Source: Latilactobacillus sakei subsp. sakei DSM 20017 = JCM 1157 (lineage in GTDB: Bacteria; Bacillota; Bacilli; Lactobacillales; Lactobacillaceae). Taken from it: DNA of 64,000 nt. A program made the translations under genes and the position numbers. This document shows positions 7,558 to 16,744 of the stretch, in pieces. The DNA lies in assembly GCF_002370355.1 (NCBI RefSeq), contig NZ_AP017929.1:868001-932000 (forward strand). The letters are read 5' to 3'. The notes under the pieces were generated by a model that saw nothing but the letters and a program-made list of their open reading frames with translations, did not search any database and had not been told where the DNA came from. The first letter of the stretch is position 1, and each line of letters starts with the position of its first letter.

Positions 7558-9561
7558 ATGGAAAAACGGTTAACAGGATTCTTGCTAGGATTAACAGCAA
7601 TGTCGGCTCTATCAGCAGTGAATATTAATAATACTTATGCTGCTCAAGTATTAGCACCAAACCAGATGAAGGCGCAACTGACTAGTCAAGATATTAAAGA
7701 AGCTACGCCTAGAAAAGAAAAAGCAAAAGGGACGGATGATATTGGGGAAGTTATCACCAATCCTGATGCTACTAAAAAAAATAGTGCAATTAGTGCATTT
7801 TCAGCTTATCCTAATGTAAATAGTTATATTTTAAATAAGAATTTCCAACATCCTGAAATCACTAAAGAATTACACACATTCGAAATGTTTCCATACAAAA
7901 CGGATGACGGTAAACCTTCTGGTGTTGTAGTGCATTATACGGCCAACCCCAATGATTTTAGCGCCCGAAATGGGGCAAATTATGAAATTAATGGTGGTTG
8001 GGAAAGCGCATTTGTACACACTTTTATCGACGCTGATATGATTTTAAATATTCACGATACAGACTATGGTGCATGGGGTGCAGGCCCTGTCGCTAATAAA
8101 TATTTCACACAATTTGAAATGGTAACGGCTAGAAACTTCAATGATTTTGCTAAGACTACAAGTTATTCTGCTTGGTACACAGCATTTTTACTTCAACAAT
8201 ATGGTTTAACGCCTTCATTAGCCCATGATGACGGGGTTGGGACTATCTGGACACACCACGATGTAACAAATTTCTTGGGTGGGACAGATCATGTTGATCC
8301 AGATGATTATTTTGCGCAATATGGTTATGATATTAATCAATTCTATAGTTTAGTACAGCATTATTATCAACAAATGACTGAAAAAGTTGTGAATAGACAA
8401 TATATTGATAAGACCGGATCTGTTGTTGGAAATAAGGCAGAATATTGGTTAACAGATAATGGATTGAAACCGGCTAATCAAACAACTGATAATTTAGTTA
8501 ATAAGGCTGTTAAAGTGACGCAGCTAATTACAATGACAAGTGGAAAACAATATTACTTAGCAACTGTTAATGGTAATCAGGTAGCTTGGATTCCAGTAGA
8601 TTCTTTTAAGGTAAGCGAGATGGTAACTAACCGTCAGTATGTTGATAAAACAGGGACCATTACAGGTGGACAACCAGAATATTGGTTGACAGATAGTGGT
8701 ATTAAATCTGCTAATCAAACAACTGGTAACCTGGCCGGTAAGACTGTTAAAGTGACGCAGCTAATTACAACAACGGCGGGAAAACAATATTATTTGGCAA
8801 CAGTTAACGGAAAACAAATTGCATGGGTTCCGATGAGTGCTTTCAAACAGGGAGAAACAGTTGTTAGTCGTCAATATGTTAATAAAACTGGGATGGTAGT
8901 AAACAATCAACCGGAATATTGGCTGACGGATAGTGGTATTAAATCTGCTAATCAGACAACAAGTAATTTAACAAATAAGTCGGTTAAAGTAACTCAACTA
9001 ATTACAACAACTTCAGGTAAACAATACTACTTAGCAACGGTTAACGGAAAACAAATTGCATGGATTCCGGCAACTGCCTTTAACCAGGGAGAAACAGTAG
9101 TTAACCGTCAATATATTAATAAATTAGGGACTGTTATTTCTGGTCAACCAGAATATTGGTTGACAGATGGTGGTATTAAGTCAGCTAACCAAACGACAAG
9201 TAACTTAGCTAGTAAATCAGTTAAAGTAACACAATTGATTACAACTACAACAGGTAAACAGTATTATTTAGCAACTGTTAAGGGCAAACAGGTAGCCTGG
9301 ATTCCGGTAGCGGCGTTTAAGCAAGGAGAAACGGTTGTTAACCGCCAATATGTTAATAAATTAGGTAGGGCTATCGCGGGTCAACCAGAATATTGGTTGA
9401 CAGATGATGGTATCAAGTCAGCTAACCAAACGACAAGCAACTTAGCTAATAAATCAGTTAAAGTAACACAATTGATTACAACCACAACAGGTAAACAGTA
9501 TTATTTAGCAACTGTTAATGGTAAGCAAGTGGCATGGATTTTAGTTACGGCTTTTAAATAG
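7558..9561 (+). CDS. Secreted N-acetylmuramoyl-L-alanine amidase with five SH3/GW-like repeats
   Basis: This is a probable wall amidase cutting the bond between MurNAc and L-Ala. Residues 1-28 form a signal peptide ending near TYAAQ. The amidase_2 domain spans about 95-275, with likely zinc and catalytic residues in GVVVHYTANP, FVHTFIDAD, IWTHHDVTNF and GTDHVDPDDYF. Residues 276-667 are five repeats of about 78 residues, each with the phrases YWLTD.G, KVTQLIT and GKQYYLATVNGKQ.AWIP. They resemble SH3_8/GW modules, which bind lipoteichoic acid non-covalently. There is no LPXTG motif. The ribosome binding site is AGGGGG. A terminator follows. It sits directly before the polysaccharide operon. 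Confidence 0.86.
   Translation: MEKRLTGFLLGLTAMSALSAVNINNTYAAQVLAPNQMKAQLTSQDIKEATPRKEKAKGTDDIGEVITNPDATKKNSAISAFSAYPNVNSYILNKNFQHPEITKELHTFEMFPYKTDDGKPSGVVVHYTANPNDFSARNGANYEINGGWESAFVHTFIDADMILNIHDTDYGAWGAGPVANKYFTQFEMVTARNFNDFAKTTSYSAWYTAFLLQQYGLTPSLAHDDGVGTIWTHHDVTNFLGGTDHVDPDDYFAQYGYDINQFYSLVQHYYQQMTEKVVNRQYIDKTGSVVGNKAEYWLTDNGLKPANQTTDNLVNKAVKVTQLITMTSGKQYYLATVNGNQVAWIPVDSFKVSEMVTNRQYVDKTGTITGGQPEYWLTDSGIKSANQTTGNLAGKTVKVTQLITTTAGKQYYLATVNGKQIAWVPMSAFKQGETVVSRQYVNKTGMVVNNQPEYWLTDSGIKSANQTTSNLTNKSVKVTQLITTTSGKQYYLATVNGKQIAWIPATAFNQGETVVNRQYINKLGTVISGQPEYWLTDGGIKSANQTTSNLASKSVKVTQLITTTTGKQYYLATVKGKQVAWIPVAAFKQGETVVNRQYVNKLGRAIAGQPEYWLTDDGIKSANQTTSNLANKSVKVTQLITTTTGKQYYLATVNGKQVAWILVTAFK
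8383..9558 (+). repeat. Five tandem 78-residue coding repeats (GW/SH3_8-like)
   Basis: These are five in-frame units in the amidase C-terminus, each opening with V(V/T)(N/S)RQY(I/V)(D/N)K and closing with AW(I/V)P...FK. Units 4 and 5 are nearly identical over long runs at the DNA level, so copy number may vary between strains. Confidence 0.92.
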
Positions 9562-9573
9562 TAAATATTAAGA

Positions 9574-9611
9574 TGGGGATTATACTCGAGAGAGTATAGC
9601 CCTATTTTTTT
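9574..9611 (+). terminator. Terminator after the amidase gene
   Basis: GGGGATTATACTC pairs with GAGTATAGCCCT, followed by ATTTTTTT. Confidence 0.85.
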
Positions 9612-9670
9612 GCCAAAAATAAAAACAAACTTAATAAAATGACGTATTTAGTTAAACTTCCTGGCAAAAC

Positions 9671-9699
9671 TTGGTTTTTACTATAGAATTATGTAGAAT
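9671..9699 (+). promoter_or_regulatory. Promoter of the surface-polysaccharide operon
   Basis: TTGGTT (9671-9676), a 17-bp spacer and TAGAAT (9694-9699). It is the only sigma-A-like promoter I see between the terminator at 9611 and the first gene at 9779. No further terminator occurs before 18794, so it probably drives the whole 9-kb operon. Confidence 0.55.
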
Positions 9700-9778
9700 A
9701 GCAAGGTAGATGTAATAAAAAAGGCGACTTACTAAGTCTATTTGGTATTCGTTTTATTATTTGAAAGGACGTTTTTAA

Positions 9779-11325
9779 ATGACAGTTCAGAGAAATAGAA
9801 CGATAAAAAAATACGGTTTATTTTTTTGATTTTTCTGTTTTTTGGGTACCTATCCATTAATTTCCCATTAACAGGAGATGATTTAAACTGGGGTGTAACG
9901 ACTCTAAGAGATTATTTTGGATCAGGACGATTCTTAAATTATGATGGGCGCTATGCGGGGAATAGTTTAATTATCATAGCTAGCCATAGCGCAATTTTTA
10001 AAGTTTTAAGTTATGCGGGTATTACAACATTGGTTGTTTATCTAGCGGCACATTTAATCGATAACGTCAGACAGTTAGAAAAAAATACGTTATTAATTCT
10101 TGCTTTATTGTTAACGATGAGTACGGAATTATTTGCACAAGTCTTGGGTTGGAATGCGGGGTTCTTTAACTACATGGCAGCTCTGATTTATCCTTTACTT
10201 ATTGTTAATTTAGTGAAGTACCATTATGCCGATTGGCAAGCGTTAAAATATTTACAATATAGCATTTTGATAGTGATTCTTTCAATCATTAGTTGTTTCT
10301 TTGTTGAACACGTTACACTATTGAATTTAGCAGTTGCTACAATTTTAATGGGATATATGCTATATCAAAAAAAGAAAAATTACCTAGTGATTGCTAACTT
10401 CATTGGCACGTACATTGGTGGCGCTTTAATGTTCTCCAATAAGGCTTACTTGAATATTTTATTCCATCATGATAGGTATAGTTATCGAGAAACTAGTTTT
10501 TCACTCTCTAAGATTTACCATATTATTGCACAACAAATGGATTTTTATCTCTTAATTAATAATCCAATTATTACAGTGTTACTGGCAGTTATTTTGGGGT
10601 ACTTAATCATCAAAAATCTTCAAAAGCATTCAGCTAATCGATTAGGCACGGTAGTTTCTTATCTAGAGTTGAGTGCCTTGATTGCTTTTACAGAATATCA
10701 TTATATTTTGTTTAATACTTTTTTTAAGAATTTTAGTCATCGCTATTTGGTATCATGTCTATTATCAATCTTATTCTTACTCGTCATTGTGATTGAAATG
10801 GCCAAGTTATCCGTTGAAACCCACAATATTGAATATATTGCATTGATTATGGCAGCCGTTGTATTAGTCATGCCGTTCTTTGTTGTAACACCATTCGGAC
10901 CTCGGGGGGCATTTGCAAGTTATTTTTGCCTATGCTTGTTAGTAGTAGCGTTGTGTAATCAGTTGAACGTTGTTAAATTTAGTTTACCTATTATCAGAAT
11001 AGTGATGGTAATGATTGTCATTTTTTATGCAGGCTTAGCAACACGAATTGGTCATGCAAGTCGTATCAAAAATGATTTTATGATCTATCAGGAAAAACAT
11101 AACACGCCTAAAGATTATCGTTTATATCTAGAGGTACCGTATAATCAGTATTATTGGGCAGTTCATCCTCAAGCCGGTGATGCTAGTTATAGAAGATACT
11201 ATAGGATAAAGAGCGAAGGAGCAAAGTTAGTCCCATATGCTAAGTGGCGCTTAATTGAAAAGAATACGAATAGTAACGCAGAAATGTTTTCTCAAGTTTT
11301 AAAAGTTGATAGTCAAAATAAATAG
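9779..11325 (+). pseudogene. Polytopic membrane glycosyltransferase-like protein, frameshifted at a poly-T tract
   Basis: GAAAGGA (9764-9770) and ATG (9779) give an open frame that ends at TGA (9827-9829) right after a run of seven T (9821-9827). The next 500 codons are open in another frame from 9826. One extra T would join them into a protein of about 515 residues with an N-terminal TM helix running into PLTGDDLNWG and YDGRYAGN. That pattern resembles the DUF6056-type multi-TM proteins found in polysaccharide loci, which are probably GT-C-like. As written, only the weak TTG at 9826 could start the main frame. It may be a slippage-prone (phase-variable) tract, a real mutation or a sequence error. 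It is the first gene of the polysaccharide operon. Confidence 0.75.
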
Positions 11326-11335
11326 GCGGGATAAA

Positions 11336-12211
11336 ATGAATTTAAAAAAGAGATTGAATTATGTGACGACCCTACTTTCTCCAAGCTTTATTAACTTCTA
11401 CTTAAAGAATAAGCAAACGCCGGTTGCAGATGCCTTAACGTATGTTAAGTTAAAAAAAGAAGCCGGAGCATTTCTTGATCAATATCAAGTACAACCGACA
11501 AGCAGCGAAAAAAATAACGTCATTTGGATTTGTTGGTTCCAAGGCATTGAAGATGCGCCAGCATTGGTTAGACATAATATCGAAACGATTAAAAGACTAT
11601 ATCCAAAACAACAGGTGCAAATCATAACGTTAGCAAATTTAAGCGACTTTATTACCTTTCCAACATTCCTGCAGGCTAAAATTGATGCAGGGCTAATTCC
11701 TTATGCGCACCTATCCGATCTAGTACGGGTGGCGCTGTTAACGAAACATGGTGGCACTTGGATTGATAGTACAGTTTATTTTACGGGGACTAATTTCCCG
11801 GGTTATGTTTTTGATGCACCACTCTTTTTCTACAGCAATACACAACAACAAAATCGGGCAATTGCTGCTTCGAGTTGGTTCATTCATAGTGACACTAACC
11901 ACCCTATCTTAGTATTAACGCGAGATTTATTATATAATTATTGGCAGACACATGATACGTTAGATAATTATTTTATGTTTCATGTCTTTTTAACAATTGC
12001 TTGTGATCACTTAACTGCGGAATACGCAAAGTTACCACGGTTGAGTAACGTTGAACCGCACCTTATGGGGAAGGTGTTATTCGAACCGTTTGATGAGCAA
12101 CGCTATCAAGAAATAGCAACCTTATCAAGCATGCATAAATTAACGAACAAGTTTTCAAAAGAGAATCAAGAAAAAACTGATACGTTCTATCAATATATAT
12201 TGAATCATTAA
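11336..12211 (+). CDS. Capsular polysaccharide synthesis-type glycosyltransferase (GT32-like)
   Basis: This 291-residue cytoplasmic enzyme probably transfers a sugar during surface-polysaccharide synthesis. NNVIWICWFQGIEDAP near the N-terminus and YAHLSDLVRVALLTKHGGTW further on match the Caps_synth (PF05704)/GT32 pattern. The DSTVYF segment following GGTW is probably the acidic metal/sugar-nucleotide site. An in-frame TTG lies 30 nt upstream, but GGCGGG sits just ahead of ATG 11336, so I chose the latter. It is the second gene of the operon, 10 nt after the frameshifted membrane protein. The transferred sugar is unknown. Confidence 0.82.
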   Translation: MNLKKRLNYVTTLLSPSFINFYLKNKQTPVADALTYVKLKKEAGAFLDQYQVQPTSSEKNNVIWICWFQGIEDAPALVRHNIETIKRLYPKQQVQIITLANLSDFITFPTFLQAKIDAGLIPYAHLSDLVRVALLTKHGGTWIDSTVYFTGTNFPGYVFDAPLFFYSNTQQQNRAIAASSWFIHSDTNHPILVLTRDLLYNYWQTHDTLDNYFMFHVFLTIACDHLTAEYAKLPRLSNVEPHLMGKVLFEPFDEQRYQEIATLSSMHKLTNKFSKENQEKTDTFYQYILNH

Positions 12212-12229
12212 TCTTGGAGGAATAAGTCC

Positions 12230-13789
12230 GTGAACTTTAAAGAATATACAAAAAAATCACTAATTTTATTAGTGTTACTGCAACCATTTTTGGATATCTA
12301 TTTTTTATACGTACCACCAGTTACAAATTGGGTACCATTTTCACCAGCAACCTTGATTAGAATTTTTCTCGTAGCGATTATTGCGGGGCTTTATATTTGG
12401 AGTAGCCGTCATAATAAGGCGAATCGATTTGCGGGGCTTTATACGGCTATTCTAGTTGTTTATTTAGTCTTACATCTGATATTTACACGACATTTTAAAT
12501 CAACCAGCCCAATCGACTTGGGTTACTCAACGGTGGGGGAAATCTTCTACTGGATTAGAATGGTAATCCCATTAGTTGTCTTATTTGTGACAACACAGGT
12601 TCAGGTAACTAGAGCTACGTTTAATAAAGTGATTAAGTTCTTAGCCTGGATTATTTCTGGCAGTATTGTGATTACGAACTTATTCAAAATTAGCTTATCA
12701 TCGTATGGTGGTGGCTGGATTCAAGGAAATATTTTTTCATGGTTTGGTGGCGGCCAACAATGGTCTTATTACGGCTTAGCGTCAAAAGGCTTTTTCTATT
12801 ACGCTAACGCAGTTTCGGCAGTCGAAGTATTATTGACACCGATGGTTCTTTATTATTTGGTTGAAAAACTAGATTTAAAGAGTATCGCACTAGCAACAGT
12901 TCAAATGTTTGCAATGTTAATGCTCGGGACGAAGACCGCATCATTAGGGTTCTTCGTTGTATTGGCCGGTTATATCATCTTATATTTGATTTACAGCTTG
13001 CTATTTAAAGAATTTAAGTTCAAGGTTAGTTTATTTGCAACATTTGCAGTCCTAACGTTGGTCGGTGGTGCTATTTTACCGATGTCACCAATGTTTAATC
13101 GGACAACGACCGATACAGCGGTTCAAAAGACACAAGATGGTACTAAGAAAGAACAAAAAGAAAAGAAAAAAGAATTAGAAGCTGAAAAAGAAAAAGAGCA
13201 AGAACAATCTGGCGATCAAATTGACCATCGTAAAGAAACGCCTTTGATGAGATATATCAAAAATCATTATCGTGATTACTCATTAAATGCGAGATTTGTG
13301 ATGGGTGGCTACTCATATCGTGATGATCCACAATTCTGGTATCAAGTAATGAAATGGCCAGTTGGTGATCGCTTAAATTACCGCAAGGTCGAAGAAGCAA
13401 TGCTAAATCGTGCTAAATCCGTTAATAACGACCCATTAAATAATTGGTTCGGGATTTCTTATACTCGGATGAACCACATTGCCAATTTAGAGCAAGACTT
13501 TATCTCACAATGGTATTCAATGGGCTTCATCGGCGTCTTACTATTAATCATGCCTTACGTCTTTGTACTGCTATATTGTTTATACGAAGTAATTCGTGTG
13601 CTAGGTAAAAAGGCAACTTTCTTTGAAGTGAGTTTATTATTTGGCTCAGGATTAATCATTGTGCTATCCGCATTCAGTGGTAATGTAATGGATTTCTTAG
13701 CGGATACGATTATTCTAGCCTTTGCATTAGGATACGCATTAGTGACAACGAGAGGACTTAAAAAGCATGACGGCTATCGCAACAGTTAA
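12230..13789 (+). CDS. O-antigen ligase/polymerase (Wzy-like) membrane protein
   Basis: This 519-residue protein has about 11 TM segments and a large extracytoplasmic loop between residues about 295 and 420, the topology of Wzy polymerases and WaaL-type ligases. The loop contains an unusual Lys/Glu-rich stretch (about 300-335) likely to form a charged helix. It starts at GTG with TGGAGG 9 nt upstream. Its 3' end overlaps the next gene by 23 nt, suggesting translational coupling. With the Wzx-like protein at 14914 it implies that repeat units are flipped and polymerised outside the membrane. Polymerase versus ligase cannot be settled by sequence. Confidence 0.78.
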   Translation: MNFKEYTKKSLILLVLLQPFLDIYFLYVPPVTNWVPFSPATLIRIFLVAIIAGLYIWSSRHNKANRFAGLYTAILVVYLVLHLIFTRHFKSTSPIDLGYSTVGEIFYWIRMVIPLVVLFVTTQVQVTRATFNKVIKFLAWIISGSIVITNLFKISLSSYGGGWIQGNIFSWFGGGQQWSYYGLASKGFFYYANAVSAVEVLLTPMVLYYLVEKLDLKSIALATVQMFAMLMLGTKTASLGFFVVLAGYIILYLIYSLLFKEFKFKVSLFATFAVLTLVGGAILPMSPMFNRTTTDTAVQKTQDGTKKEQKEKKKELEAEKEKEQEQSGDQIDHRKETPLMRYIKNHYRDYSLNARFVMGGYSYRDDPQFWYQVMKWPVGDRLNYRKVEEAMLNRAKSVNNDPLNNWFGISYTRMNHIANLEQDFISQWYSMGFIGVLLLIMPYVFVLLYCLYEVIRVLGKKATFFEVSLLFGSGLIIVLSAFSGNVMDFLADTIILAFALGYALVTTRGLKKHDGYRNS

Positions 13790-14912
13790 AGCAGTTTTAT
13801 ATCATCGTATTTGGTTTGGTTTGATTAAATTAGTCACACCAATGTCAGACGACACATTTTTTATCAATTCTTTTTTTGGAAAATCATTCTCAGGTAATCC
13901 AAAAGCCCTCTTTGAAGGTTTGATTGAGAAATTCCCTAACGGTAACTATATTATTGTTTTAAATGATGAACAAGCGCGACAAGCAGTTAAGGCCCAATAT
14001 CCGGGTATTAATATCCAATTTGTTGCCAGACACGAGAAGGCCTATTTAAAGGCGCTTGCGCGTGCTAAATATTGGATTATGGATATTAACTTTCCATTCC
14101 GTCTAAAACCCCATAAAAATGGGGTTTTTGTGCAAACTTGGCATGGTACGCCGCTTAAGCACATTGGCAATGATTTACCAGATGATAATGACTTCAAACG
14201 CTTGACGGCAAGAGAACCCCTTAACTGGGACTACTTTGTTTCTAATGCACCTGAAGATAATTGGTTGTATGAACGAGCATTTAATTTAAAGCAAACCAAG
14301 ATTATGAGCTATGGGTTACCACGGAATGATTATTTAGCGAAGCATAAAGATGATCATGAATTGGTAGCTAGTTTGAAAGCAAAACTACAATTAGATGCAA
14401 CACGCAAAACTATTTTATATGCACCTACTTTTCGAGATGATGAACCTACGTTTAAATTAGCGTTAGATTTAGAGCAATTTGAAGCACAATTGGGTAATCA
14501 ATATGACTTGTTAATTCGCTTGCATCCAAACGTGGCGGAACAAATGCCAGACATTGCGGCTTATCCACATGTGCATAATGTCAATCACTACGCAAGTATC
14601 GAAGAGTTGTATCTAGCAGCCGATGTTTTAATGACTGATTATTCATCTGTTTTCTTTGATTATGCGTTATTGGAAAAACCGATTGTTTTTTACGCATATG
14701 ATTTGGATAAATATCAGGCTATTTTACGGGGCTTTTATTTTGACTACCAAGCCTTTATCCCAGGGCCATTAGTAACAGATAATCAAGACCTGTATACATT
14801 GCTTAGTCAAGGGTTAACGACACAAACGACAAAAGCATTTAATCAGTTACACAATGCGAACACCGATGGTTCGGCGACGCAAAAAATAATTCAGGAAGTT
14901 TGGAAAGTTTAG
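13767..14912 (+). CDS. CDP-glycerol glycerophosphotransferase (TagB/TagF family)
   Basis: This is a probable membrane-associated enzyme moving glycerol phosphate from CDP-glycerol to a polysaccharide or teichoic acid chain. Its 381 residues include the family motifs VQTWHGTPLKHIGND (about residues 121-135), a central ILYAPTFRDDEPTF, LIRLHPN (about 254-260) and MTDYSSVFFDYALLEKPIVF (about 286-305), where the His and Asp/Ser residues form the active site in TagF. It overlaps the 3' end of the Wzy-like gene by 23 nt; GAGAGGA lies upstream. tagD, which makes the CDP-glycerol, is two genes downstream. At this length it has one catalytic domain, so it may add a single glycerol phosphate rather than a long chain. 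Confidence 0.88.
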   Translation: MTAIATVKAVLYHRIWFGLIKLVTPMSDDTFFINSFFGKSFSGNPKALFEGLIEKFPNGNYIIVLNDEQARQAVKAQYPGINIQFVARHEKAYLKALARAKYWIMDINFPFRLKPHKNGVFVQTWHGTPLKHIGNDLPDDNDFKRLTAREPLNWDYFVSNAPEDNWLYERAFNLKQTKIMSYGLPRNDYLAKHKDDHELVASLKAKLQLDATRKTILYAPTFRDDEPTFKLALDLEQFEAQLGNQYDLLIRLHPNVAEQMPDIAAYPHVHNVNHYASIEELYLAADVLMTDYSSVFFDYALLEKPIVFYAYDLDKYQAILRGFYFDYQAFIPGPLVTDNQDLYTLLSQGLTTQTTKAFNQLHNANTDGSATQKIIQEVWKV

Positions 14913-14913
14913 T

Positions 14914-16329
14914 ATGAAAAAAGCCTCAACAAATATCATTTATAATGCTGTTTATCAGTTGCTGATCATTGTACTACCTTTTGTTACAACACCATACGTG
15001 GCGCGGGTATTAGGCAAAGAAGCGTTAGGCATTAATTCCTACGTTAACTCGATTCCAGTTTTCTTGAGCTTTATCATTCTGATGGGAATGAACCAGGTGG
15101 GTGTCCGAGTAATTGCCCAATCGACAAAAGAAAATCTTGAAGAAAATTTCAAAAAACTATGGGGTCTGCAACTTTTTAGTGGTTTAATCGTGATTATTAG
15201 TTATATTGTGGTTGTCTGCTTATTCATGAGTTATAAATTCTATTTTCTAATTGAAATTCCGTTTTTAATCGGCTATGTTTTGGATATTTCTTGGTTTTAC
15301 ATTGGTCGTGGTCAAGTTAAAACAGTGGTCATGCGAAATACAATTATCAAATTAACATTAGTGGCTACGATTTTTATTTTTGTACACAGTGAACAAGATC
15401 TTTGGATTTATTTATTAATCAATAGTATTACTTATTTAGCTAATTTTGTCTTCTGGTTAGGGATTAAAACAGAAATTCCCCAATTTAAATTTGGACGAAT
15501 TCATTTTTCTAAGCAATATTTGAAAGAATCAATTACCGTCACCATTCCTTCAGTTGCTGCGCAATTTTATACGAGCTTTGACCAAACCATTATTGGCTTA
15601 TTAGCGGGTTCTGTTCAATTAACGTATTATGCTCAGACGCAAACCATGGCGCGGGCAGTTGTACAGTTGTTGGGATCAGTGACAATTGTTTTAATGCCAA
15701 TTATGGCTAAGATGGACAGCGAAGAAGCAGATGAAAATCAAATTCAGAATTTATTGAAAGTCTCGTTGGACTATACTTTGATACTCGGCTTGCTATTCAC
15801 GAGTGCGTTGATGGTCAATGCTAACAAATTTATCGTTTGGTTTTTCGGTAGTCGCTATCAAGCAATGACGGATAATTTCTTTTGGGTTAGTTTACTTGTG
15901 GTGATCATTCCTTATGGTGGTATTTATGCCAATCAATTTGCGCTATCAAAAGGGATGTACCGAATTGTCGCGATTCCATACTTAGTTGGCGCGGTCTTCT
16001 CCCTAATTGGGAATTTCGTATTCGCCGGTCGCTTTGGGGCTAATGGTGGGACAACCATTATTGTCCTGACCGAATTATTGGTTTGTGGGATGCGGATTTG
16101 GTTAGTACGAGGGCACTTAGATTTTAAATTCCTGTGGCATGAACATTGGAAGTACTGGCTAATATTTGGCTTAACGTTATTAATTGGCTTGCATATTCCA
16201 ATCAACCTCGGTAGTTTATTCTTTGATCTCGTCGTTCAAACGATTATCGTTGGCCTTTTATTCATGATATTATTAATTGGATTAAACACACGTGTCCGGC
16301 AAGATTTGATGCGCCTTAAGAAAGGATGA
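14914..16329 (+). CDS. Wzx-type polysaccharide flippase
   Basis: This 471-residue protein has 12-14 predicted TM helices and belongs to the polysaccharide transporter (PST/Wzx, MOP superfamily) group. It would flip lipid-linked repeat units across the membrane. The N-terminus NIIYNAVYQLLIIVLPFVTT and the following PYVARVLGKEALGINSY are typical of the family. It begins 1 nt after the previous stop codon, with translation probably coupled. It works with the Wzy-like protein at 12230; no Wzz/tyrosine-kinase length regulators are present in the operon. Confidence 0.88.
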   Translation: MKKASTNIIYNAVYQLLIIVLPFVTTPYVARVLGKEALGINSYVNSIPVFLSFIILMGMNQVGVRVIAQSTKENLEENFKKLWGLQLFSGLIVIISYIVVVCLFMSYKFYFLIEIPFLIGYVLDISWFYIGRGQVKTVVMRNTIIKLTLVATIFIFVHSEQDLWIYLLINSITYLANFVFWLGIKTEIPQFKFGRIHFSKQYLKESITVTIPSVAAQFYTSFDQTIIGLLAGSVQLTYYAQTQTMARAVVQLLGSVTIVLMPIMAKMDSEEADENQIQNLLKVSLDYTLILGLLFTSALMVNANKFIVWFFGSRYQAMTDNFFWVSLLVVIIPYGGIYANQFALSKGMYRIVAIPYLVGAVFSLIGNFVFAGRFGANGGTTIIVLTELLVCGMRIWLVRGHLDFKFLWHEHWKYWLIFGLTLLIGLHIPINLGSLFFDLVVQTIIVGLLFMILLIGLNTRVRQDLMRLKKG

Positions 16330-16335
16330 TTTAAA

Positions 16336-16722
16336 ATGACAAAAGTTTTAACTTACGGTACCTTTGATCTATTACACTGGGGTCATGTTCATCTCTTAGA
16401 ACGTGCCAGCCAATTAGGCGATGAATTAATTGTCGGCTTATCAACGGACGAATTTAATGCTGAAAAGCATAAAGAAGCTTACCATTCATATGAACATCGC
16501 AAATATATTCTCGAAGCCATTCGATATGTTGATAAGGTAATTCCTGAAAAAGATTGGGAACAAAAAATTAAAGATGTTCAAAAATACGATATTGATATTT
16601 TTGTAATGGGCGATGATTGGAAAGGGAAGTTTGATTTCTTAAAGGATTATTGTGAAGTCATCTATCTTCCGCGGACAACAGGTATTTCAACGACACAAAT
16701 TAAGCAAGATTTAGAAAACTAA
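16336..16722 (+). CDS. tagD: Glycerol-3-phosphate cytidylyltransferase
   Basis: This cytoplasmic enzyme makes CDP-glycerol from CTP and glycerol-3-phosphate for teichoic acid or glycerol-phosphate decoration. Its 128 residues match TagD/GCT. The nucleotidyltransferase motif [17 protein letters not shown] (about residues 8-24) contains the HxGH signature. The phrases [14 protein letters not shown] and [11 protein letters not shown] near the C-terminus complete the active site. It follows the flippase by 6 nt within the operon and supplies the CDP-glycerol glycerophosphotransferase at 13767. Confidence 0.95.
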   Translation: MTKVLTYGTFDLLHWGHVHLLERASQLGDELIVGLSTDEFNAEKHKEAYHSYEHRKYILEAIRYVDKVIPEKDWEQKIKDVQKYDIDIFVMGDDWKGKFDFLKDYCEVIYLPRTTGISTTQIKQDLEN

Positions 16723-16744
16723 ATTAGAATGAAAAGGTGATTAC

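Noticed and set aside
9826-11325. Intact gene starting at TTG 9826
   Set aside because: TTG 9826 has no ribosome binding site, while the upstream ATG with GAAAGGA leads into the same protein after one added T.
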